From Durusdinium trenchii (lineage: Eukaryota > Sar > Dinophyceae > Suessiales > Symbiodiniaceae), in the NCBI GenBank assembly GCA_963970005.1, contig CAXAMN010021729.1:193133-257132 (forward strand): a stretch of 64,000 nt of DNA, read 5' to 3'. The notes beneath the pieces were generated by a model. The model searched no databases, was not told where the DNA came from, and was given only the letters and a program-made list of their open reading frames with translations. Shown here one piece after another: positions 49,301 to 61,300 of this stretch (the stretch's first letter is position 1; each line of letters opens with the position of its first letter). The position numbers were made by a program, and so were the translations under genes.

Positions 49301-52300
49301 CCCTGCGAGTCACCGGATCACGCCCAATTGAATTACTATCATATATGTCACATCACGTCATGTCCAACCCCATGGTTGCAAATACCTGTCCTACGTCTTC
49401 CGTCTTCCCGAAGGTCTGCCGCAACGCAAACCCCCAGGACGCCCCAAGCCCTCTCACTCTCTCCGGTCCGTCTCACCAATGAAGGGCCGTCGGTAGGTGG
49501 GCAACCCGCGCCCGGTGGCCACGTACTTCGCCCCGCCGTAGCGGAGCTCGTTCACCACCTGAGAGCGAGGGTCAGGGGCGAAGATCAGGTCGGGAGAGGT
49601 CAGGCCTAAGCTATGAGGTTCAGGACTGTTCAGTGTTCTTTAGATCTGCTTATTAGAACCTACATTTGGAGCTTTGATACCCCATGAAGACCTGCTTGGG
49701 CTGCAAATTGTCTTATTCTTTAATGAAGGAACCTGTATATAGAATGGTACACGAACAAAATGCAGTCACCATAAATATCCTAAAGCCAATCTGTTTACAA
49801 AATGATGATATCTTAGAGTCATATGTTTCTGCAAGCTTTCTTCAACATGATTGTCTTTTTGTAAATGACCGGTACAAGTCCCCTCAACATGCCACAGACA
49901 GCGGGCGGACATGGTTTTGGTTTTCTGGATTGCTTTCCCAGGGTGCCTCTATAAAATGCTTTTTGTTGGCCCCAGGGCTGGCACTGCCAAGAGTTTTAAG
50001 CAAAAACGCATTTTGTAGAGGCTTTCCTTGTTGATCAGGGTTTGGGGGGGGGTGTTGGTTTGACTGCTGGGCTTGTTAGGGGGGTGGTGTTGGTTGGCTT
50101 TCTGGGTTGTTTTCCAAAGGGACGGAGCAGACAGACAGACGGACGGACGGACAGACGGACGGACGGACGGACGGACGGACAAAAAGACAGACAGACAAAC
50201 AGACACAAATGCTTGCTGCTGGATCTATGGCTGAAACTGGCAAACAGCTAAGCTAACGAGCATATTTTAGAGGTGTTCCTTTTAATTGTTGACAATCTCC
50301 AGCATAAGGCCACTCTGTTTGCAAAATGATGGTCTCGGGTTTTCATCTTAGCTAAATGAAATGGTCCATATCACCAAGCACAAACATCATGTTGTTTTCT
50401 AATATGATCATCCAGCCCCAAAAATGTTTGAGCATACCCACTGTTTGGTTTATCGAATTGGGCTTGGAAACTGCACTGTATAAAGTGCAAGGATCATGAT
50501 TATAGTGGTATATTCAACGAGTATGAGCTTTGGATATTGAAATGAACACACCGAAGCTAAACTCCAAGTGTGCTTTTGCTGGAAAGTTCTACTTGTTGCA
50601 TATTAAAACAACCGCAGGGATGACAATTTACTTGTCGTGGGCCAAATAAATAACGATGGGGAGTCTTCTCGGTTGTTTCGGTGTCTGAGAAGATCTGTTT
50701 GGTGTTTCCACGGGCGGCCTCAAAAGAATTCAAGCTTCGGAGATATGGTTCTTCGGTTCTCACTCGACCAAACCAAAAATGAAGAAGTCCTAAAGCGGTT
50801 GAAGAGTCTTGCTGTTTTTCATGGCCAGGGCTTTCGTACCACCTGGAGCGCATGGAGTGCAGTTCAGGCTGCTGACATAGCTCGGTTGGATGGTCACGTG
50901 GTTCGAGTTCTCTCTCTCTCTCTCTCTCTCGACTTGCACCCTTTGCTCAGGTGGTTAGAGTTGGAGCGGCTAAAACACAGATCTGTAGTAGGTTGGAGGC
51001 CATTGCTATTAGAGTGGAGGCCATCGTTTCTAGGTTGGAGGCCATTGCTATTAGTGACTAGTGCAATTGATCAGTCCAAGGGCTTGACATAGTATCCGAT
51101 GATCTTGGCTTGGAAGACAAACATGAGGAAAGACAAGGTAAGGTACCTGGAGCGAAGCATCCGTTGAAACAGAAAGAAAGTCAAACATTCAGCTGCAAAA
51201 AGGATCAAACATGAATGCAAACAGCTTTGTCCAAGCTAAGTGAAACACATGGGAAGGATTGTGAAGGTGCTTGCTGAGAGAGAGAGAGAGAGCGAGAGAG
51301 AGAGAGAGAGACACACACACACACTCACAGTGTGCTTACTGGTTTCCTCCAAAAGTCCATGTCCATGCTCAAGTCTACTATGCCAAACTGTGGCCGCCAC
51401 ATATGACCCAGTGTTGGGCCCAACAGGATGCAACATGCAACAACTAGGTTGTTGGACCTGAGCAACCTAAAAGAAAACCCACTGAGGTGCATTTTGAGGT
51501 CGTCCTTGTCCTCATCTTCGTCCCAAGAATTCCGCGCACTGCTTGCCCAATCTGAAGACTGCCTCCTTGAAGCTCCTCACAAAAGTCAGCCTTCCGAAGC
51601 TAACTCAATGGCATTGCCCCACCAAGGACCGAAAACACAACAAAGGGCATTTGCCCCCAAAGGGCAAGCCCGCCGAGGTCGTTCCCTTTCGCAGGTTCGT
51701 TCCCTTTCTTGCTGGTCGTTCGGGAAGACTCTTGCGAACGAATTTAAGTGGTTTCGGTGCGTCCTTTCCATCCAAATCTCTGCGAAGAGCGGCATGGAGG
51801 TCGCGATGAGGAAGAGGAAGATAACCTCAACTGATGTCGACTTAGGAGGCCATCGCTATTAGGTTGGAAGCCATGGCTACCAGGTTGGAGGCCATCGCTA
51901 CCAGGTTGGAGGCCATCACTACTAGGTTGGAGGCCATCGCTACTAGGTTGGAGGCCATCACTACTAGGGTGGAGGCCATCGCTACCAGGTTGGAGGCCAT
52001 CGCTACTAGGTTGGAGGCCATCGCTACTAGGTTNNNNNNNNNNCCATCGCTACTAGGTTGGAGGCCATCACTACTAGGTTGGAGGCCATCACTACTAGGT
52101 TGGAGGCCATCGCTATTAGGGTGACCGGGACTTGATTCGTGGCCTGTGGAGGTCCCCAGGTGAATGGAGGTTCTCGTCTCCGGTCCTCGATGGGTTCGGT
52201 TGGTAAATGCAAAACGCTCTTCAAACGATGAGCTGAATCACCCGGAATCGTTCCATCGTTCTGCTCAGGCTTTGGCCCAGGAGTACCAAATGGACAGAAG

Positions 52301-55300
52301 TCTAGCCATGGCCTGCCCATGGAAGCAGATCTGCAAGAATCAAAAGGTGTACCCTGGGCCTGCGCCCTGCGGCCCCGATCCGATCAAGACACATACAGCA
52401 TCATACAGCAAAGAGACAAAGGGATATGTCTTTGGCCAAGGGCTCTGCGCAGTTCCAATCCTGCAAATCATGTCCTATGCTGAAAGAAACTACTTCATCC
52501 TTAGATTTGAGGACGCGCAAAGCTCATCAAAACTTCACACCGCCCCCCTACCTACAAACATATTTCATCAATCCTTCATCTTGACAGCTTTGTTTCCTGT
52601 GGTGAGGGGCCTCTGCTGCCGGAATTGAGGAACCTTAGTTGCTCTTCAGTTGAATCTTTTGAGAGCTTCAATCCCACATAAGCTAACATCGTCATCAACA
52701 TCTGCTGATGTTTCAAGAGAGAACTTCAGTCAGTGCAAGCCCGGAGACCAATGTCGGAGGGATGCTGTACGTATGCTGTACGTTAGGAGCATGCTTTTAT
52801 ATAGCCTAGAGATGCCTAGAGGGATTGTTCGGGGGGTGGAATATGTCTTGCCTAAACTGAGTGGTCTTGGCTTTAGATTGGCTTTGGTTTAGTTGTTCAT
52901 TTGTTGTGTGGTTCCCTTGGTCTGAAAAAGCTGGAGGGGGCGCAGCAGTACTGCAGCACCTCCCCCAAGAGCTGCGCTGAACATGTTCAACAGGCGCTAG
53001 CAAAAGGTGTTTTTTTCCGTTTGCAAGGAGGAGTCACCTCCTAATATGGCTTGGGCTTGGATTTGCATATGTGTGTTTCTTTGTGTGTGTGGGCAAACAA
53101 ACGCCAGATTTCGCAGACGCAAGCCCCAAAAGCAAAAAGACACATGAGCTACCAAAGTCAAAAATCACAGAAGCCACATGAAGCCACCAAAAAAAAAACG
53201 GGGCCAATGGCAATTTGAGGGGATTGATGGGATTGGAGTCGGAGGTTGAGAAATTCCGTCGTCAAAGCCTCCATCATCCAAGAGAGAGTCGCCCACCTGT
53301 TCTCACCTTAGGTTCTTTTCCCCACACACTTCCACTAGTCCCAGTTGGGATAATGATATTTAAATCTACCTTGATGATCCTCCATGTTGTCATTCATGGC
53401 TGCTGGATTTGTGACCTGTCACCGAGTTCGTCATAGTTCATCAATGCCCATGTCTAGCGCCAGCTCTCTGCCAGCGATTCCAGTGATCAATGCCGTCGAA
53501 CGCCAGGGCACAATAGTTCTCAAAGGATCGAAAGCTGTCTTCGCCTTGGAGGACTGTGCGAAAGCTGCAACGTGCAACTGGAGATGCGAGGAGATTCAGT
53601 GGGTCCAAACCTGTCCAAAATAGCTTGCCAATGGAATCAGTGGACAGACCAAAACGGCCGCAGGTGTCTTGATCCAGTCCCAAAAATACAATATAAATCT
53701 GGTTCATCGTTCATCCAACTTGGTCTCCAGCAGTCAGCTGCCAATACCACCTAAGCATTCAAGCAAGCCAGAGGTCGACTTGGTCAAGCGTCTCAAAGTT
53801 TTCAGTGTCTCTCCACTGAACCTGCGCTAACCCACGCTCCAAGGCCAGCGCGGCCCAAGCAAACACCTCAGGCCGCAGCTGCTGCAGTGGAGTCAGTGGG
53901 GAAACATACACACAAAATGTCACCTCGATTGCAAAAGTGGTGGGATGTGTTCCGTTTGGGCGCCCCAAAGAACGAGAACATCCAAAGCCCTGAATTGCAG
54001 AGCTTGAGTTGCTCTCACTGAGGAGATCATTACCCATCTCATGGCATTGTGACTCCCATTTAGCACCAGCCCATTAGTTGTCCGCGTAAATGTGAACACA
54101 TGATTAAGTAGCCCCCCCAATCAATTTGGCCCAACTTCTTTGCCCAATTTTCCTGCAACGCTAACCGCCCATGAAGATAAGATATTTTCAGGTGCTTGTT
54201 TGGAGCCGTCTGGTTTGGAGCCGTGTCCCCAAACGCACCGCGTTTGGAATGGCCAAACCACCACGCAGCGCGGTCCCATCGCGTCCCGGTGAGCTTGGGC
54301 AGCTCGGGCCCCTCACCAGGATCGGCATGGAGGCCGACACCAAGCCCTGCGTCACATAGAATCCCACATGGGCATAGTAGAAGGTGAGCGCCTCGGCGCG
54401 GCGCTGGCGCTTTTTCTGGGGGTCCGTTCTCGTCGTGTGGGCATTCTCCGAACCTCGGCATATATTAGGTGTTGTTCCGGGTGGCTGGTCGCCCACAGGG
54501 TCGAGATGTGTGACCGGGTTTCCGGGTTTCCCCCTCCGAACCTCGGTCCGGCTTCACCCGGATGAACGCCGACGGCGCCCGAAAAAAGGGGGGAGGCCGG
54601 GGAGGTCTTGCAAAGGTCTCCCGGTCGCCGGTCGCAGGAAACGTTAAAAAACACTTGAAACCATGGGTGTTGGTAGACTCGCAAGCATTTGAGGACTGAT
54701 TTTGTTTGAAACAATTGCTGTACTTGCAGTTTCATGCAGTTTCCTTCGATCTCCAGAATGGGTGCAGGCAAAACGCCGCACGAGGGATGGTAGTCCCTTC
54801 GAAGCATTGCAAAGAAACATGAAACGTCGACCTAACAGGCGCTTATGGATGCTTATGGTACCAGTACCTATAGCAATCGACTAGACTAGACCCTGCGGTG
54901 TTGTATAGGTCTTTGAGGAATCCCCAGCTTCCTCTCCACTCCCCCTCTTCAGGGGTGCCTCGGGCAGGTGCAGCAGCTGCCCCAAGCGGAACATCTGTCG
55001 CGTGAGGATCTGCTCTCCAGCGCCCGAGGAGAGCCTCGCGAACGCGAACGTGCGATTGGAACGCGCGGCGATCCGCAAGTTGGGCCATGGCGATCCCAAG
55101 TCTTCCCACCATTTCGATCATCTTCAATCCACTTCGTGAGGGCGTCGTTCGTGAGGGCGTCGTTTCTGTCCGAACCGAACCCAAACCGGTGGATGGACGA
55201 ACGCCGCCGATGGACGAACGCCGCGGGGCTTGGAGAAGAAGCCCAGCACCGTGTTGAAGCCCAAGTCGCGGCCCTCGCGCAGAGGGAGTATGAAGCGGAT

Positions 55301-58300
55301 GAAGGGCGACGGTGCAATGGAGAATGCAACGACGTCAGAGTGTTCACATTTTCAGAATCGTCACTTTGCAGCACCTTCTCATATTGTTTTCTCAACATTA
55401 TTTGCATGTATTTGCATGTTGACATTAGAGGATTCTAAACGCAAAGGAAGTTGAACGTCTGACAGTCTGAGGTGTCTACGTAGCCAGTTTAGCCGCTGCG
55501 TCCTTACAATATAATGAGAATCGTCACCACTCGCTGGCTGGCTCTGTTCCTCTGAGCAGCTCGTTGTTGTCATGACCAGATTCCCGCAGCTCGTCCCGTA
55601 TGTATCATCTGAGGTGACGAGCTGCTTCAGTGCGACCCTCCATGTCTCAACCAGTTGGCCATGTCTGCGAATGAAAACGCATGGGTGACCGGGACCATCC
55701 CTTCTCTGTTGAGTCAAGAGTCCAGATGATTCTTTTCCGGGGTAGTTGGCTGGAGATTTTGGTGGTTGTCATGCTCAACTCGTTGCCGATCAAAGCTTTG
55801 GCCTCTCTCTTTGGCCACGTAGGCTCGGCTCATTCCCACCTTGGCCACGTGGAAGTACTCGCAGTGCTTGATGCTCCGGCCCTGCCTCAGTGCTCTTCTC
55901 CGCAGCGCGTTGTCACCCCGAGAGCCAAGAGCAGGGAACCACCGAAGAGGCGTCTATTTCTCACCCTTCATACCTTCGCAAAGGTTTAGAATTTTGACCT
56001 CTGAGATGTCCTGTCAAATGATGTGCCCAATCTACCAGTACTGAGGGGAAAGCATTCTGACAACTTGATGTTGGGTCCAGGGCCATGCTTAAAGATCTTG
56101 AAGGCCAGTCTCAATTCTTCAATTTTTGCCTCTCGTCTTGCTAGCATTGTCCAAAGGGAATCTCATAGAATGGCTCTGACCTATTCTATCCTCGTACCCC
56201 TCCTAACAACCAACCTAGCATGTTCACTCTGACGCAAAGATCATGGTCAACATCCATTGACAAACCAGCTCCAAGGGACCCGGCCGTTCTCCACCCCGTT
56301 CTCCACCACCGTCTCCCACACCACCCCGCACCGTACACTGCTACGCCCGACCGGGTCCGGGCCCCGCGGCCCACGGAGGGTGAAGTCCATGCCGGCGAAG
56401 ATGTCCTCCGACAGGTTGATGGTCTTCGTCGCCTCACCGCGGCCGCGCGGGCGACGGAAGGTGTGGGGCAGCCGACGGCCGACTGTAGAAGGACGGTGGT
56501 TGTTTCGGGGTCGGCCCCGTGGACTGAAGGTGTGTCAAAGAAGTAGTGACCATTGGACTGAAGCATTCCATGTATTCCAATGTATTCCATCATGTTTCAT
56601 GGACAAAACAGGCTCTTCTTAGATAGGAACATCATCCCTGCCTTGGACACGCCGCCCTGTTGCATCATGTACCTCATCCAAAGCGGCACATGTTCTGTGG
56701 ATGCAATGAGATCAGTAGTTTTGTGCTACGTACTCTGTTCATTCATACCTTCGATAGATCCGTTAGACCCCCGTTAAACAAGAACAGAGAAGAACCACCG
56801 GGGACCCTTTTGTGGCAACCCCCATCAGCCACCCACAACAACGAAACCACGACACACCAGCTCCAACATCCTGGACGTTCGGTCTCTAACGCTCTAGGAA
56901 ACATACATAGAAACAGGATCAAAACATCTCCAAACATGTGGGCCTCCAAAACCACAATGCTTGGCAAAATGGCGTCGACTTGGCGTGAGATTTCGCCAGG
57001 CCTTTATACAATCATACGTGGGTCTTCATAGCGAATTATGCCTTAGTATACCGTTTTTCTGCATGTTCAAAAAAACAGCTGTTTAAAGCAAACGCCAACG
57101 ACTTTGTCTTAAAGTACCTTTTACACTGAAATGTGTTCTATGCTACGTCAAGGTGTTAAAAGGGCGACGTTCTCCAACCAAACGGCGACTTTTGCCGACC
57201 GCTAATTTGGCAACCTCTTTAAAAACATGGAAACTGCATGTGTTTAAATGTGTTTTGAAATGAAACGCTGTTTTTGAGGGCAAGCGACTGAAATGTGCGT
57301 TGTTTCGCCAAACGGCAAAAAAATACACCCGTGGAAGGTCCAGGAATATAATGCATGTTCAAAGTAAGAAAACATTATGGCAGTCAGACTCTCAGTCGTA
57401 CCATGATCAAGTTTTGCTGGCGTTTTGAGTTGATCAGAGCTCAAATAGTTCCTGTAAAATGAGGGCCATCCAGGAATCCAAAAAACCACAAACCACCAAA
57501 TGAACCTGGGGTGGTCATTCCCTCCCTGAAAGCCCAGATACAGCAAATCTATCTCCATTCTAGATTACTTGTCCATCAATAGCGTTCAAATAAATCTGTA
57601 TTGTCCATCCAGGTGGCTGCTTGTTCATGATGTCTGGGTGCCCATAGTGCATCCTGGCGCCCAACACCTTGGGCAGACGATTTGATGAGAAAACCTCTCC
57701 CCATGCAATGCAACTGGATGAGAGTAGAGAGTTGCAGTCTTTTAAGTAAGTCTAAACCAGAACATGGCGGGAAGGGAAGTTAGCGAGAGGACTCCCATCA
57801 TCCGAAACTTATGTAAACCACCATCTAGAATCTAGATATAATGCTCCGGACAGAAACTTAGAATGCCTCGAAAATCCTCACATCTCTATCCTCGGGATTG
57901 GAATGCCTACGTGGGAACAAAACTGTGGGGTAGACTTAGAATGGGTCAAAGGTGTCACTGGCAAGCCTATACTATTGATTCATAACCTGCGCACATATAG
58001 TAATCGTCGTCGTCGTGGTAGTGGTAGTTCTAAGCCTCATCACCTGCACACATATATACAAATGTGCTTTCCGGACTGGAACTTTGGAAAATGGCATTCT
58101 AAGCCTAGAGCATTTCTCACGTAACATTCTAACAATGGAAAACAAAAAGGTTTGAAATCCTCACGATAGCATTCTAAGTTCCAGTCCGGATCTATATATA
58201 TGAAATATATGGTAAACTTGAAACCACATCTTCCTTATATACACAATATATGCCGGCCATCTTCTGTCGACCAGGACTCGGTTCACAAACCCGTTCAGGA

Positions 58301-61300
58301 CCGACTGACCACAACCCCAGGTGTGCCCCCGCGCTTCGCGAGCCAAAGAGGAAATCGAAAATATGTTTTCATTCAAAAGGGATCTATCGTCAGTCCAAAC
58401 TTTGCGATTTTGAAACACCGGCTGGTCTTCTCAGCAAGCATGTGCTTTCGTCTGCGAAGGCTCAGTGACCGAGGACTTCGATCAAACGAGGCAAACACTC
58501 AACCCCAAACCATCCAAACCTTCTAGGTTGGAGGCCATCACTACTAGTAACATCTAGTAACAATAAAGCTAGACCACGCACACTTCTCCACTAACTTCTC
58601 CATATTTCTCCATTCAAACCTTCGGGTCTCCGGCACCATGCCCGTGCACCACCGGGGCGCCGAGTAGGTGCGCTGCAGGATGGTCCCAAAGGCCACCTCC
58701 GAGCCCGCGGCGAAGTCGCCCACGGAGCCGATGTCGCTGGTGATGTGTTCCTGGGCGACGGAGCGCGGAGCGCCGTTGTCATGTCGTCAGGTTGAGGGCC
58801 CGTTGGCAACGGTTGAAACCCCGTCATCGGACGGACAGAAGTGGAACAGCAAACCAGTGGATACTATACAACATGGTTGAACTGTTGCTGGCGGGAGGTC
58901 TAGCTGTGATCCCCTAAGGCCCTACTGCAAAAGGCACAGCCGTCAATCATAGTCTCACTCATCAACATGACCGGTTTCCCTCTCTCATTGGATCCTGGCT
59001 GGCACCGCGCATCAGCATCAGCGCTGTACATGCCGGCGCTGGCACCGGAAAAGCAAGCTTTCAAAGCAATGAACCGTCAGCTTGTCAGTTCATATTTCAG
59101 AACCAGTCGTCCTGTCTGTAAAACTCGTATCCCAACTGCAAGTGTACTTCCTGAGGCTCAAAATCCAAGACCCGAATCAATCGACAGACCTCCTCTGCTT
59201 GTTGTGAGACTGCGGCAGGCGACTGTAAGAGCTGCTTCCGCTCTTCGGAAGTGATGCGATATTCATCTCGGAGCTTCAGCAAGTCCGCCAACGTCATTGG
59301 TTTTGAGAGCGTTTTCAGGCCTTCCTCACCATGAGTGCCTGGCGCGCAAGAGAGGCGCAGCTGTGTACCTGCTGGGAGCACTTGTCTGGAGGGAATGATC
59401 TTCATGTAGCCTTTCTCAAAGCTACTGGGCCAAGGACGATCCAAGGGCCAGGCGACTTGCAAGTAGCCGCATAAGTGTCCCGCACCCCCATGACGGCAGG
59501 CTGTCTCTAACACTTCGCGTCCCAATGTCAGCCCAATCTTCTCCAAATCTTCTCGACTCATAGTCTCTGCAAAGGGTTCCGCATCAGCCGACAACAAACC
59601 CAACATCTTCAGCAAGGGGTCCAAGGGGCTAGTAACAGCCGTCAGGTCCAGCTCTTCGCAAAGCATCTCAGAGGTCAATTCACTGCCATTCGGCCCAATT
59701 AGCTTGCAGTGGGCACCCATCTTGTTCGCCACCTGGCTGCGAAGAGTCGTCTTTCATCAAAGAACAACAGCTGAAAGGGACAATGACTGATTCAAATACC
59801 AAAAATGGCAGTCCCAAGACCCCGAACTTAGGTTGCTGGAAGGGAAAAGGCCTACTGTTGAACTGTGGTATTTGACTTGGTGATGGCTCCACCCGGCCAA
59901 GAGAACGATGGACAAGCAAAACCAAATGGTTGTCTAGGCCTGAAGTTTGAGGGGGGATGCCCATTTCATTGAACCCCACCTACCTGTCGGTAGATCTCCT
60001 CAACGCTGAGCACATCTGTACTGCTCAGTAGCTCAGTCCCACTCAAGCTGAAAACACGCACCATGGCGGGCTGAAGACACGCAATCAGGCTTGGGTTCTC
60101 TTGCCCGACGAGGGAATCCGGCTGAATTGGTTTCTTGAAAAATCAGCTAGATGCACATTATATAGTATGATATAGGATTGCGGGTTCTCTAACCATATCA
60201 AACCTCCTACAAGTACCCACATGAATGATGGGATCCAATCATGCTTGGTTAGGGAATGTTGTACGAGTAGGAGGCCCAGGCTCCAATTGCCAAGCGTGGA
60301 TGATGAAGCCACCTATATGGTGGTTGCTCAATATTCTTTCATCCTGGAATGGCCATTCTTCGCGGATAATATTTTTTCGCAGCCTCATCGCGAAGCATGG
60401 TCCTGCAACCATGTCTGGCTAACATGAGCCGGAACATGTCATACTAGTATCACAAACTAGGGACAGACATCTTGCAGCATGACCCCAGCAGAAGGTTGAA
60501 AGTTTCCACAGTTACTCAGGGTCAGTTGCAGCATCTGCGCGACAATTGTGCCAAATAGAGTCAGGCACAACTCAACCCAATCCTCGTGCCAGCTACCAAC
60601 ACAGGGTGACGCAGCTTGGGGAATGTTGGGGTGCCTCAAGCTGGGAACCTGGACTTTAGCGGCACATTCGCGAGCCTTTCGCGGATCTTTCGCGAAATTT
60701 CACTGGTGCTTTCCCCGAAAAGCCGTAAGATTTGCAAACATCTGCGCAGCCCGTCAGAGCAGCTGCAGGTCGTTGCCTCACTGTCAGGGCTGTGCCTACT
60801 ACTCAGGTTGCTAGTCTGTGATAGTGGGAACAGGAATCGGAGAATCCTTTACGCACTGCCAGGGCTGGGCACGGAAATGTTGAGGCTTCAGTTCGTTAGT
60901 CTGTGACACTTCCGCCCACCGGCTCTGCCGGAGGATTGCCTTGTATTTCTATTCTTTGTCAGTCGGAAGGAAAACATATGATAGCGATGACCTTCGATAA
61001 ATCTTTCGCGGAAAAAAAGTTACTTTCGCGCACCTCATCGCGAATCTTTCGCGGATGGTTTTAACAACATCAGAAAGGCTGTTTTACATAAAACTCCTTA
61101 CACGGGGTTTTAGATCAACTCCCATATAGTCATAGATGGGAATGTGTTGGATTAAACACGGTGATGGAAAGAGGGACCGTGTCCGGGGTCAGCAAGCCCA
61201 GTGAGCTCTTAGACGAATGAAGGTGCCGAACAAATCCCCTGGCCCCTCCCATACACAATCCCATTTGTAATATCTTCCTTCAAGAAAGGAACATGTTCTT

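Noticed and set aside
51864..52124. Plus-strand frame of EAIATRL repeats as a coiled-coil gene
   Set aside because: It is only the 21-bp satellite plus an N gap within an intron; no start context or flanking coding sequence.
53384..53623. Plus-strand frame reading IPVINAVERQGTIVLKG
   Set aside because: Protein-like in places but inside a glucan synthase intron, without family match or clear borders.
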